From: Clostridia bacterium
GTDB lineage: Bacteria; Bacillota; Clostridia; Oscillospirales; Acutalibacteraceae
Direction: 5' to 3'
DNA: 64,000 nucleotides
Assembly: GCA_017379935.1 (NCBI GenBank)
Contig: JAFNVC010000019.1
Span: 1-64,000, forward strand
Shown piece by piece: positions 1-7,048 of this stretch; the stretch's first letter is position 1, and each line of letters begins with the position of its first letter. The notes under the pieces were generated by a model, which was not told the origin of the DNA, did not search any database, and was given only the letters and a program-made list of their open reading frames with translations. A program made the position numbers and the translations under genes.

Positions 1-118
1 AGATATCCCATAGCGTAAGCTAGTAAGACCCCTCAAGGACTATGAGGTTGATAGGCTGCAGGTGTAAGAGTAGTGATACTTTCAGCTGGGCAGTACTAAT
101 AGGTCGAGGGCTTGACCA
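1..118 (+). rRNA. 23S ribosomal RNA, 3' end (partial)
   Basis: The first bases match the conserved 3' end of bacterial 23S rRNA: the helix region around the tract CAGCTGGGCAGTACTAATAG and the closing GGTCGAGGGCTTGACC. The gene enters from the left edge, so only about its last 118 nt are present and the exact 3' end is approximate. No 5S sequence follows before the terminator at 221-252, which is unusual for an rRNA operon. A 5S gene lies alone at 26151-26266. Confidence 0.93.
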
Positions 119-220
119 TATGATCATTTGGTTCAGGTACATTAAGCGAAAAGCTACAACTCATACTTACTAAAACATGTCTTTGTTCAGTTTTGAAGGT
201 GCGTAACCTATATCGAATTA

Positions 221-252
221 AAACCGTAGCAGTTGCTACGGTTTATTTTTTT
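221..252 (+). terminator. Intrinsic terminator of the rRNA operon
   Basis: A perfect 11-bp stem (221-231 with 234-244, loop GT) is followed by a T-rich tail (245-252). It lies about 100 nt past the 23S end and closes the rRNA transcript without a 5S gene. Confidence 0.85.
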
Positions 253-285
253 GCAAAAGAAAAACTGCGGACTTACGTCCGCAGT
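252..285 (-). terminator. Intrinsic terminator of the Cys/Asn-rich peptide gene
   Basis: On the minus strand a 9-bp GC-rich stem (277-285 with 264-272, loop of 4) is followed by TTTTTCTTTT. It sits 17 nt beyond the stop codon of the gene at 302-472 and faces the rRNA terminator. Confidence 0.8.
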
Positions 286-301
286 GCGCAGGGGTCAACG
301 G

Positions 302-472
302 TTAGCAGCCGCAACCGTTGTTGTTGAGGAAACCGTTGTTACAACCGCAGTTGTTATTGCAACCGCAATTATTGTTGTTGCAACCGCAATTATTGTTGTT
401 GCAACCGCAACCACACTCAGAGAATAAGAGGATGATGATGAGAATCATAAACCAGTTATTACAGCAACCCAT
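302..472 (-). CDS. Small Cys/Asn-rich peptide with one hydrophobic segment (56 aa)
   Basis: This short gene encodes 56 residues. A leading MGCCNNW is followed by a hydrophobic stretch at residues 7-17 (WFMILIIILLF), then a tail made almost only of Cys, Asn and Gly: repeated CGCNNNN units at about 22-46, ending NGCGC. By count, 13 residues are Cys and 18 are Asn. The start is supported by a strong AAAGGAGG ribosome site (479-488) at good spacing, and the gene has its own terminator. The repeats in the DNA are codon repeats of the CGCNNNN unit. Function is unknown. Low-complexity Cys-rich peptides in Clostridia include spore-coat-like and secreted crosslinking proteins, and a possible sigma-K-like promoter upstream (501-527) leans towards the spore idea, but that is inference. 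Confidence 0.75.
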   Translation of the reverse strand: MGCCNNWFMILIIILLFSECGCGCNNNNCGCNNNNCGCNNNCGCNNGFLNNNGCGC

Positions 473-500
473 GTCGTGACCTCCTTTCGTCTTACACTAA

Positions 501-527
501 TAGTTTATGTGCAAGGCAAAATTTGGT
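501..527 (-). promoter_or_regulatory. Possible late-sporulation (sigma-K/E-like) promoter
   Basis: No convincing sigma-A hexamers precede the Cys/Asn-rich gene. The minus strand instead has ACC (525-527), 15 nt, then CATAAACTA (501-509). This resembles the mother-cell sigma consensus AC-N16-CATANNNTA and lies about 30 nt before the start codon. Short motifs like this arise by chance, so it is only a candidate. Confidence 0.3.
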
Positions 528-550
528 GATTGTCCTTTTTGAATGTTTTG

Positions 551-580
551 AAAAAAATAACAGCCTCCGAAGAAGCTGTT
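551..580 (-). terminator. Intrinsic terminator of mtaB
   Basis: Read on the minus strand, a 9-bp stem (572-580 with 559-567) caps a UUCG tetraloop and is followed by a run of T. It begins 4 nt after the mtaB stop codon. Confidence 0.88.
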
Positions 581-584
581 AAAA

Positions 585-1865
585 TTATATAATCTCTCCG
601 ATACAAAAATCGCCGTCAACACCTGTGATTTTTGCTGTGACAACGCGTCCGCAGGGATGCGAGCCTCTGACCTTTACGGGAGTGTAATTTTTGGTATAGC
701 CCTCTGTGAAAAGCTCGTCGTGTCTTGTTTCGAGCAGAACCTCGACCGTCTTGCCGATTTGTGCTTCAAGGTATGCGCGTCGTACCTTTTCGGTTTCTTC
801 AATCATAATATGACTGCGCTTTTCCTTTACACTTTTTTCAATCTGCACCATTTTGGCGGCGCGTGTGCCTTCACGCGGAGAATAGGGGAAAACGTGCACC
901 TTTTCAAAGCCGATTTCCTTTGCAAAATTCACGTTATCCGCAAAATCCTCTTCACTCTCCGTCGGGAAGCCGACCATAATGTCAGTTGTAATTGATGTGT
1001 CCGCGAACGATGAACGAAGCTTTGTGCAAAGCTGTCTGTATTCTTCGCTCGTGTAATGTCTGTTCATCGCCCTGAGTGTGTTATCGCATCCGCTCTGGAG
1101 CGAAATGTGGAACTGCGGACAGAATTTATCGATTTTTGCGAGTCTTTCAATAACTTCATCAGTGATATGATCAGGCTCAAGTGAGCCGAGGCGGATTCTT
1201 TCGAAATTCATTTTTGCCGCAAGCTCAACCGCGTCACAGATGCTAAGCCCGATATCACTTCCGTATGACGAAAGGTTGATTCCGACAAGAACAATCTCGA
1301 TAAAGCCTGCATCACTCAGTGCGCGAAGCTCTTTTTCAAGCTCGTCAATCGGTTTTGAACGCACGCGACCGCGTGAATAGGGGATGATGCAATATGAGCA
1401 GAAGCGGTTACAGCCGTCCTCGATTTTGACAATCGCTCTCGTTCTTCCCTCAAAGCCCGAGATTACGTCACCGCGGAATTTATCGCCTGTCTCGTGATTT
1501 TCGATTTCAATAACCCTCTGCGAGCAGGAAAAATAACGCTCGATAAGCTCGGGAAGAAGGTGGTTATTCTTATTACCGAGAACGATATCAGCCTCCTGCA
1601 ACGCTTCGGCATCCTCCGGAAAAGCCTGAGGCATACATCCTGTCAGTACAACGATACTGTCAGGATTTTTTCTTTTGAAGCGGCGTACGGTCTGACGTGT
1701 TTTACGGTCGCTTTCGGCTGTTACCGTGCAGGAATTTATAACGTAGACATCGGCCTTTTCGTTTGGTGTAACAAGCTCAAATCCGCACTTCACCATTCGT
1801 TCGGCCATTGCCTGTGATTCATATTGATTAACCTTACATCCGAGTGTAAAAAAAGCAATTTTCAT
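585..1865 (-). CDS. mtaB: tRNA (N6-threonylcarbamoyladenosine(37)-C2)-methylthiotransferase MtaB
   Basis: This 426-residue radical-SAM enzyme adds a methylthio group to t6A37 in tRNAs reading ANN codons, giving ms2t6A. The order is an N-terminal UPF0004/MTTase domain with three Fe-S cysteines (C10, C46, C77), a radical-SAM core with CNRFCSYC (C152, C156, C159), and a C-terminal TRAM-like segment ending in GDFCIGEII. Length and the opening FTLGCKVNQYES fit MtaB (YqeV) better than MiaB or RimO. The ATG is preceded by GGAGG at suitable distance. It is monocistronic, with a sigma-A promoter at 1891-1919 and a terminator at 551-580. Confidence 0.95.
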   Translation of the reverse strand: MKIAFFTLGCKVNQYESQAMAERMVKCGFELVTPNEKADVYVINSCTVTAESDRKTRQTVRRFKRKNPDSIVVLTGCMPQAFPEDAEALQEADIVLGNKNNHLLPELIERYFSCSQRVIEIENHETGDKFRGDVISGFEGRTRAIVKIEDGCNRFCSYCIIPYSRGRVRSKPIDELEKELRALSDAGFIEIVLVGINLSSYGSDIGLSICDAVELAAKMNFERIRLGSLEPDHITDEVIERLAKIDKFCPQFHISLQSGCDNTLRAMNRHYTSEEYRQLCTKLRSSFADTSITTDIMVGFPTESEEDFADNVNFAKEIGFEKVHVFPYSPREGTRAAKMVQIEKSVKEKRSHIMIEETEKVRRAYLEAQIGKTVEVLLETRHDELFTEGYTKNYTPVKVRGSHPCGRVVTAKITGVDGDFCIGEII

Positions 1866-1890
1866 AGGATATCCTCCAAATACTATTTAG

Positions 1891-1919
1891 ATTATAAATC
1901 AAAACACTCCCTTATGCAA
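1891..1919 (-). promoter_or_regulatory. Sigma-A promoter of mtaB
   Basis: On the minus strand TTGCAT (1914-1919), a 17-bp spacer and a perfect TATAAT (1891-1896) lie about 25 bp upstream of the mtaB start. Confidence 0.7.
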
Positions 1920-1966
1920 GATTAAGTTTTGACGGCATATATATTAAATGAAACGGAGGTATTTTT

Positions 1967-3115
1967 ATGAAAAGATTTGTAAGTGTTCTGCTGTGCGTTG
2001 CCGTGATGTCGATAACGCTGTGCTTTTCGGTAAGCGCCGAGGGAATGCCTGTCGAGGTCAGGGCAAAGGCGGCAGTACTGATGGACGGTACAACGGGCAA
2101 GGTGCTGATGCAGATGAACGAAAACGAAAAGCTCTATCCCGCATCGGTAACTAAAATTATGTCACTTCTGCTCGTTATGGAAGCTCTCGATGATAACAAA
2201 ATCCGCCTGACGGATATCGTTTCAACAAGCCCTGTTGCCGCATCAAAGGGTGGTTCGCAGATATGGCTCAAGGAGGGGGAGACGATGAGCGTTGATGATT
2301 TGCTTAAGGCTACGGCGGTTTACAGCGCGAATGATGCCTGCACGGCACTCGGTGAATATATTGCAGGCAGTGATGAGGGCTTCGTGATGATGATGAACGA
2401 ACGCGCACAGGAACTGGGGATGAAAAACACTCATTTCGAAAACTGCACGGGTCTTGACGACGATACCGAGAATCATTTAACGTCTGCCTATGATATCGCG
2501 ATAATGTCGCGAGAGCTGATGAAGCACGAGCTTATCAAGGAATATACTACTATATGGATGGATAGTCTTCGTGACGGTAAAACGGAGCTTGTCAATACGA
2601 ATAAGCTTATCCGCTTCTATAACGGCGCTACAGGGCTTAAAACAGGTACAACCAATAAGGCGGGCTGCTGTATTTCTGCTACGGCAACGCGTGACGGCAC
2701 AAGTCTTATTGCCGTTGTAATGGGTGCGGATAACAGCTCTGATCGCTTTGAGGGTGCTAAGGCGATGCTTAACTGGGGATTCGCAAATTATACAACGCTC
2801 ACTCCGCAGATTGATAAAAAGCTCATAACCGACGTCAATATTCTTATGGGCGAGGAACGCGTTCTGACACCTCAGGTTCCCTCTGCGACAAGTGTGCTTA
2901 TACCGAAGGGCAGGGAGGGTGATATCGTACAGAGCGTTGAGCTTGTGGCAGAGGTTGAAGCTCCCGTAGAATCAAATCAGACACTCGGAACGGTCACTGT
3001 CAGCCTCGACGGAGAAGTACTGGGCAAGTATAACCTCACTGCGCCGCACTATGTTGACAGATTATCTTTTTTTACTGTTTTTTGTAGAATGTTGAGCGTT
3101 ATATGTAAGAAATAA
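1967..3115 (+). CDS. D-alanyl-D-alanine carboxypeptidase (peptidase S11, DacF/PBP5 class)
   Basis: This 382-residue secreted penicillin-binding protein trims the terminal D-Ala from peptidoglycan stem peptides. A signal peptide (residues 1-25, ending FSVSA) precedes the S11 catalytic domain. All three active-site motifs are visible: S60-V-T-K63, S120-A-N122 and K225-T-G227. A C-terminal beta-rich PBP5_C-like region (about 280-355) follows, and the last 20 residues form a hydrophobic/basic tail that probably anchors it to the membrane. GGAGG precedes the ATG by 8 nt. The gene stands alone between mtaB (divergent) and pgi. The DacF/DacB/DacA subtype cannot be settled by eye. Confidence 0.93.
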   Translation: MKRFVSVLLCVAVMSITLCFSVSAEGMPVEVRAKAAVLMDGTTGKVLMQMNENEKLYPASVTKIMSLLLVMEALDDNKIRLTDIVSTSPVAASKGGSQIWLKEGETMSVDDLLKATAVYSANDACTALGEYIAGSDEGFVMMMNERAQELGMKNTHFENCTGLDDDTENHLTSAYDIAIMSRELMKHELIKEYTTIWMDSLRDGKTELVNTNKLIRFYNGATGLKTGTTNKAGCCISATATRDGTSLIAVVMGADNSSDRFEGAKAMLNWGFANYTTLTPQIDKKLITDVNILMGEERVLTPQVPSATSVLIPKGREGDIVQSVELVAEVEAPVESNQTLGTVTVSLDGEVLGKYNLTAPHYVDRLSFFTVFCRMLSVICKK

Positions 3116-3158
3116 GATGTTTTTGTTAAAAAATCCATTAAAAATTACTAAATAATAC

Positions 3159-3187
3159 TTGAAAAATAGGTTGTAATAGGGTAAAAT
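3159..3187 (+). promoter_or_regulatory. Sigma-A promoter of pgi
   Basis: TTGAAA (3159-3164), a 17-bp spacer and TAAAAT (3182-3187) stand about 55 bp before the pgi start, in the AT-rich gap after the carboxypeptidase gene. Confidence 0.65.
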
Positions 3188-3241
3188 ATATACAAATAAT
3201 CGGTATCTATATATTGATCCGCTCGGAGGCACTAAGTTAAA

Positions 3242-4579
3242 ATGGCAGTTAAACTCAATTCAAAATACGTTGCAGCGTTTTTACCCGAAGGCGCATTTGA
3301 AAATATCAAGCCTGAGGTTGAGGCTGCACACGTTGCACTCAATAACGGAACAGGTAAGGGAAGCGACTTTTTAGGATGGCTTACTCTTCCTGAAAATTAT
3401 GACAAGGCTGAATTTGCAGAGATTAAAAATGCGGCTGAAAAAATCCGTAATGACTCTGAGGTTCTTGTTGTTATCGGTATCGGCGGCTCTTATCTCGGAG
3501 CTCGTGCCGCGATCGAATTTATCAAATCACAGAATTACAACCTTCTTCGTAAGGGTGCACCTGAAATCTATTTCGCAGGTAACACAATCAGCTCGGATTC
3601 ACTCAACGAGCTTGTTGAAATCATCGGCGACAGAGATTTCTCCGTAAACATCATCTCAAAATCAGGTACAACAACCGAGCCTGCAGTTGCATTCCGGATT
3701 TTCCGCGATATGCTTGAGAAGAAGTACGGTAAGGAAGGTGCAGCACAGCGTATTTACGCTACAACAGATGCATGTAAGGGTACACTCAAGTCCCTTTCAG
3801 ATACACTCGGCTATAAGACCTTCGTCGTTCCCGATGATGTCGGCGGTCGTTACTCTGTGCTTACAGCTGTCGGTCTTCTTCCTATCGCTGTTGCAGGTAT
3901 CGATATCGACGCTATCATGAAGGGCGCACAGGATGCTATGAAGGCATATTCTACAGCGGATGTTGACAATAACGATTGCTATAAATATGCGGCATACAGA
4001 AACATCCTTTACAGAAACGGCAAAAAGTTCGAAATGATGGTCAGCTACGAGCCTGCATTCACAATGATGAATGAATGGTTCAAGCAGCTCTTCGGCGAAA
4101 GCGAGGGCAAGGACGGCAAGGGTATCTTCCCTGCATCCGCTGTTTTCTCAACCGACCTTCATTCACTCGGTCAGTATATTCAGGAGGGTGAGAGAACTCT
4201 CTTTGAGACTGTTGTGGCTTTCGGTAAGTCAAAAACAGAGGTCGAGATCAAGGAGGAGGCCGGCGATTTCGACGGACTCAACTTCCTTGCAGGCAAGAAC
4301 CTTTCCTTCGTCAATGAAAAGGCATATCAGGGCACAGTTCTTGCTCATACAGACGGCAATGTTCCCAACATTGTTCTTGAGGTAGAAAAGATGGACGAAT
4401 ACAACCTCGGCTATCTCATCTATTTCTTCGAGAAGGCTTGTGCAATCAGCGGCTATGTTCTCGGTGTCAATCCCTTTGATCAGCCGGGTGTTGAAAGCTA
4501 TAAGAAAAATATGTTTGCCCTTCTCGGCAAACCCGGTTACGAGGACCGCAAGGCAGACCTCGAAGCAAGATTAGGTTAA
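3242..4579 (+). CDS. pgi: Glucose-6-phosphate isomerase
   Basis: This 445-residue cytoplasmic enzyme interconverts glucose-6-phosphate and fructose-6-phosphate in glycolysis. The short Bacillus-type length fits. Seen motifs are the phosphate-binding [10 protein letters not shown] (about residue 79), [14 protein letters not shown] (about 140), the signature [14 protein letters not shown] (about 202) and the catalytic-Glu region [15 protein letters not shown] (about 285). The C-terminal [19 protein letters not shown] carries the conserved catalytic Lys segment. GGAGG precedes the start by 12 nt. The downstream P-loop gene begins 49 nt later and may share its transcript up to the terminator at 5060-5095. 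Confidence 0.97.
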   Translation: MAVKLNSKYVAAFLPEGAFENIKPEVEAAHVALNNGTGKGSDFLGWLTLPENYDKAEFAEIKNAAEKIRNDSEVLVVIGIGGSYLGARAAIEFIKSQNYNLLRKGAPEIYFAGNTISSDSLNELVEIIGDRDFSVNIISKSGTTTEPAVAFRIFRDMLEKKYGKEGAAQRIYATTDACKGTLKSLSDTLGYKTFVVPDDVGGRYSVLTAVGLLPIAVAGIDIDAIMKGAQDAMKAYSTADVDNNDCYKYAAYRNILYRNGKKFEMMVSYEPAFTMMNEWFKQLFGESEGKDGKGIFPASAVFSTDLHSLGQYIQEGERTLFETVVAFGKSKTEVEIKEEAGDFDGLNFLAGKNLSFVNEKAYQGTVLAHTDGNVPNIVLEVEKMDEYNLGYLIYFFEKACAISGYVLGVNPFDQPGVESYKKNMFALLGKPGYEDRKADLEARLG

Positions 4580-4628
4580 AATTTCGTGAAATCCACGGAT
4601 TTTAAAATATATAAAGGAGGATATATTT

Positions 4629-5051
4629 ATGGTATCTCTTATTTTAGGCAAAAAAGGTTCAGGAAAGACAAAGCGTTTGATTGACAAAGTCAGCGAGGCT
4701 ATCGAGAAGTCAAACGGCAACGTAGTATGCGTTGAAAAGCAGCCGAAGCTTACTTACGACGTAAACTATCGTGCACGTCTTATTGATACAGACCACTACT
4801 GCGTAAGCGGTTATGATGCATTTTACGGTTTCCTTTGCGGTATCTGCGCAGGTGACCACGACATCACAGACATACTTATCGACGCAACTCTTCGTATCGG
4901 TTCACGCGATTACAACGAGCTTGCAGTATTCCTTAAGAAGGTTGACGAACTCAGCAAGAATCATGTTGAGGAGAAGAATTTTATCTTCACAATCTCAGCT
5001 GATGAGTCTGAGCTTCCTGCTGAAATCTTCGATTACTGCAAAAAGCTTTAA
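4629..5051 (+). CDS. Small P-loop NTPase-like protein of unknown function (140 aa)
   Basis: A classic Walker A motif, GKKGSGKT, sits at residues 7-14. A hydrophobic Walker B-like strand, ITDILIDATL, lies near 79-88 and a second, FIFTISAD, near 117-124. At 140 residues it is only a minimal P-loop fold with no added domain. It might be a nucleotide-binding regulator or a small kinase; similar short proteins in this bacterial group are, from memory, sometimes misnamed as twitching-motility proteins, which nothing here supports. An excellent AAAGGAGG ribosome site lies 10 nt before the ATG, and the position behind pgi suggests co-transcription. Function unknown. Confidence 0.75.
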   Translation: MVSLILGKKGSGKTKRLIDKVSEAIEKSNGNVVCVEKQPKLTYDVNYRARLIDTDHYCVSGYDAFYGFLCGICAGDHDITDILIDATLRIGSRDYNELAVFLKKVDELSKNHVEEKNFIFTISADESELPAEIFDYCKKL

Positions 5052-5059
5052 TTAAACCT

Positions 5060-5095
5060 TTACGGACTTGCTGTGAAGCGGGTCCGTAATCTTTT
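5060..5095 (+). terminator. Intrinsic terminator after the pgi/P-loop pair
   Basis: An 8-bp stem (5060-5067 with 5082-5089), loop of 14 nt, is followed by TCTTTT. It lies 9 nt past the stop codon. Confidence 0.7.
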
Positions 5096-5134
5096 AAAAG
5101 AGGAAAAATAAGCATAAAAAATTAAAAAACAGTG

Positions 5135-5163
5135 TTGACAAATCACCTTAAACACTATATAAT
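5135..5163 (+). promoter_or_regulatory. Consensus sigma-A promoter of yceD-rpmF
   Basis: A perfect TTGACA (5135-5140), 17-bp spacer and perfect TATAAT (5158-5163) lie 35 bp before yceD. The -35 and first spacer bases, TGTTGACAAATCACCT, are identical to the promoter before the zur gene (22604-22619). Confidence 0.88.
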
Positions 5164-5198
5164 AATCGGTGCATGACATTTGAGGTGAAGGGTAATCT

Positions 5199-5702
5199 AT
5201 GTTTTTTGTTGAGCTTGAACCTGTCTTTAATAATGAAGGCTTTTCCCGCAGTGTGGATTTCACACTTGATATGAGCGATTGTTACTTCGGCGGCGGTTTT
5301 CCGTTCAAGGAGAACGTCCGTATCAGCGGTGAGGTTAAGAACTCGACGGACATTGTCAGCCTTGTTGTTAAGGCGGAATTTACCTTAAACCTTACCTGCG
5401 ACAGATGTGCCGCTGAATTCAGCCGCGCTTTTTCGATGCCCTTTGAGCACACGCTGGTGACGGAGCTTAATGACGACGATAACGACGATTTTATTATCAT
5501 CGATTCGTTCCATTATGACCTTGAACCGCTGTTGAGAGAAGATATCCTCCTCTCATTGCCGATGAAGGTGCTTTGCAGGGAGGACTGTGTCGGTATGTGT
5601 CACCGATGCGGTAAAGACTTGAATGACGGCCCCTGTGACTGCGGCAGGGAATATGATCCCAGATGGGATGCTTTGCAGCAGTTGCTGGAGGATGACCGGT
5701 AA
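5199..5702 (+). CDS. yceD: YceD/DUF177 family protein
   Basis: This 167-residue protein belongs to the DUF177 (YceD) family, which is almost always encoded directly before rpmF and in other organisms has been linked to 23S rRNA maturation. Seen features are a CDRCAAEF cysteine motif near residue 67, an acidic NDDDNDDF stretch near 92, and a second cysteine cluster, CREDCVGMCHRCG, followed by CDCG, near 126-150, with the family ending YDPRWDALQQLL. The two Cys clusters could bind zinc (inference). The consensus promoter at 5135-5163 drives this gene and rpmF, which starts 32 nt after its stop. Confidence 0.88.
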   Translation: MFFVELEPVFNNEGFSRSVDFTLDMSDCYFGGGFPFKENVRISGEVKNSTDIVSLVVKAEFTLNLTCDRCAAEFSRAFSMPFEHTLVTELNDDDNDDFIIIDSFHYDLEPLLREDILLSLPMKVLCREDCVGMCHRCGKDLNDGPCDCGREYDPRWDALQQLLEDDR

Positions 5703-5734
5703 ACTATTATTTAGCAATAAGGAGGCGCTGAAAA

Positions 5735-5917
5735 ATGGCAGTACCCAAGAGAAGAGTTTCTAAAGCTAGAAGAGACAAGAGACGTTCAAACGTTTGGAAG
5801 ATTGACGCACCGGCACTTGTAAAGTGCTCACAGTGCGGCGAGTTCAAGAGAACTCACAGAGTTTGCGCAGCTTGCGGTTATTACAACGGTAAGCTCGTAG
5901 TGAAGAAGGACGCATAA
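5735..5917 (+). CDS. rpmF: 50S ribosomal protein L32
   Basis: The 60-residue sequence begins with the family hallmark MAVPKRRVSKARRDKRRS and carries a zinc ribbon, CSQCG (about 31-35) and CAACG (about 44-48), so it is the zinc-binding C+ form. It is a structural part of the large ribosomal subunit. AAGGAGG lies 9 nt before the ATG. The yceD-rpmF order is the usual one, and the terminator at 5943-5990 ends the unit. Confidence 0.97.
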   Translation: MAVPKRRVSKARRDKRRSNVWKIDAPALVKCSQCGEFKRTHRVCAACGYYNGKLVVKKDA

Positions 5918-5942
5918 GTCTGTTCTTTTCAGTGAAACGGCG

Positions 5943-5990
5943 AAAGGTAGAGATGGACCCAAAGTCCTTTCTCTGCCTTTTTGACTTTTT
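5943..5990 (+). terminator. Terminator after rpmF
   Basis: A long imperfect stem pairs 5943-5959 with 5964-5980, with a small internal mismatch and one G-U pair. It is followed by a T-rich tract to 5990. It ends the yceD-rpmF unit. Confidence 0.7.
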
Positions 5991-6032
5991 AGGGGAAAAA
6001 CCGTTAATTTTTAATTTGCGGAGTTCAAAAGT

Positions 6033-6530
6033 ATGAAAATACACATTATTGGCTGTAGTGGTTCCGGTAAAACATATTTAGCAACAGCACTTTCGAAGAA
6101 ATATAACATTCCTCATTTTGATTTGGACGATATACAATGGGACAATAATGCTCAAGGTTATGGTGTGAAAATGCCTGTTGAAAAAAGAAATGCATTGTTG
6201 CAAGAGATATTGGCTAATGATGAATGGATAATCGAGGGTGTATATTACGCATGGGTACAACAGAGCTTTGAAGAAGCTGATAAAATCTATGTTTTAGATA
6301 TGCCAAAGTATTTATATATAAGCAGAATTATTATAAGGTCTATAAAAAGGAAATTAGGAATACAAAAAGGTAAAAAAGAAACCTTAAAGTCGGTATATAA
6401 CCTTCTTAGATGGACAGAAACTTTTCAGAATAATAATTTAAAAGAAATTAAGAGTATTTTAGATAAGCATAACAGCAAAGTTATTTGGATTACCAATAAA
6501 AAAGATATACAAAAAATTATTGAAGAATAA
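6033..6530 (+). CDS. P-loop kinase-like ATPase (FlaR/adenylate-kinase-like, 165 aa)
   Basis: Walker A is GCSGSGKT at residues 7-14. The following LATALSKKYNIPHFDLDDIQWD matches small nucleotide-kinase folds once called DNA topology modulation protein FlaR. A strand EWIIEGVYY and a lysine/arginine-rich lid-like helix (RIIIRSIKRKLGIQKGKKE, about 92-110) follow, and a final strand VIWITNKKD is typical of the fold. The substrate is unknown. The gene is clearly AT-richer than rpmF or der, has no clear GGAGG site before the ATG, and lies right beside the mobile unit at 6565-7017. It was probably acquired by transfer into the rpmF-DUF512 gap. Confidence 0.78.
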   Translation: MKIHIIGCSGSGKTYLATALSKKYNIPHFDLDDIQWDNNAQGYGVKMPVEKRNALLQEILANDEWIIEGVYYAWVQQSFEEADKIYVLDMPKYLYISRIIIRSIKRKLGIQKGKKETLKSVYNLLRWTETFQNNNLKEIKSILDKHNSKVIWITNKKDIQKIIEE

Positions 6531-6564
6531 AATCTCTGATAATTTTTAAGTTTCGCACAAATAA

Positions 6565-7017
6565 AAGCCTCCCTTGCCTAAAGGGAGGTGGATTTTGCGA
6601 AGCAAAAGACGGAGGGATACAGTGGAAAGAAAACACAACATCTCGCTAACCGAAAACGCAAAAGAATTAAGGAAAAATATGACCAAAGAAGAACGACACC
6701 TTTGGTACGATTTTTTAAAAACTTATCCTGTCCGTTTCCTTCGTCAAAAAGTAATTGATAATTATATTGTAGATTTCTATTGCCATCAAGCAAGGCTTAT
6801 AATCGAACTTGACGGCTCACAGCATTATGAGGAAGTTGGTTTAATCAAAGACAGAATACGAACCGAAAGAATTGAAGATAGAAATCTGACTGTTATCCGT
6901 ATACCCAATAACGAAATAAACGGCAATTTTTATGGGGTTTGCGAGTATATTGATATGCTCGTCAAGCAATCCCTCCACCGCTGACGCGGTCCCCCTCCCT
7001 TTAGGCAAGGGAGGCTT
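6565..7017 (+). mobile_element. Inverted-repeat unit carrying a DUF559 nuclease gene
   Basis: Two perfect 24-bp inverted repeats bound the unit (6565-6588 and 6994-7017). Each repeat can itself fold, since CCTCCCTT pairs with AAGGGAGG. Inside each end a second small hairpin follows: TTTTGC-GAA-GCAAAA on the left and ACCGC-GTCA-GCGGT on the right. ATAA occurs directly outside both ends (6561-6564 and 7018-7021), consistent with a 4-bp target duplication. The only gene inside is a DUF559 protein whose ribosome site is part of the left subterminal sequence. Similar GCCTCCCTT palindromes recur, to my recollection, in gut Clostridia. No transposase is present, so either the nuclease drives mobility or the unit moves in trans. 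Confidence 0.75.
6622..6984 (+). CDS. DUF559 (Vsr-like PD-(D/E)XK) endonuclease-domain protein
   Basis: The predicted product is 120 residues from a GTG start at 6622, chosen because GGAGG (6611-6615) lies 6 nt upstream. Other frames could begin earlier but lack this site. The core fits the DUF559 family of very-short-patch-repair-like nucleases: an opening helix with LRKNMTKEERHLWYDFLK, a conserved strand with FLRQKVIDNYIVDFYC, and the catalytic-like D..IIELDGSQHYE, then a strand with VIRIPNNEI. The DNA target and activity are unknown. It is the sole cargo of the inverted-repeat unit, which suggests a link to its spread or maintenance (inference). Confidence 0.85.
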   Translation: MERKHNISLTENAKELRKNMTKEERHLWYDFLKTYPVRFLRQKVIDNYIVDFYCHQARLIIELDGSQHYEEVGLIKDRIRTERIEDRNLTVIRIPNNEINGNFYGVCEYIDMLVKQSLHR

Positions 7018-7048
7018 ATAACCATTCGACAAAGTTGGGGGCAACACT

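Noticed and set aside
302-420. CRISPR-like short repeats of about 21 nt
   Set aside because: The repeats are codons for the CGCNNNN peptide; there are no spacers or cas genes.
233-427. Plus-strand reading frame of 64 residues with a Val/Thr/Ala repeat
   Set aside because: It is the antisense image of the Cys/Asn-rich gene and begins inside the rRNA terminator, with no ribosome site.
5735-5917. Zinc-free paralogue of L32
   Set aside because: All four zinc-ribbon Cys are present, so it is the ordinary zinc-binding form.
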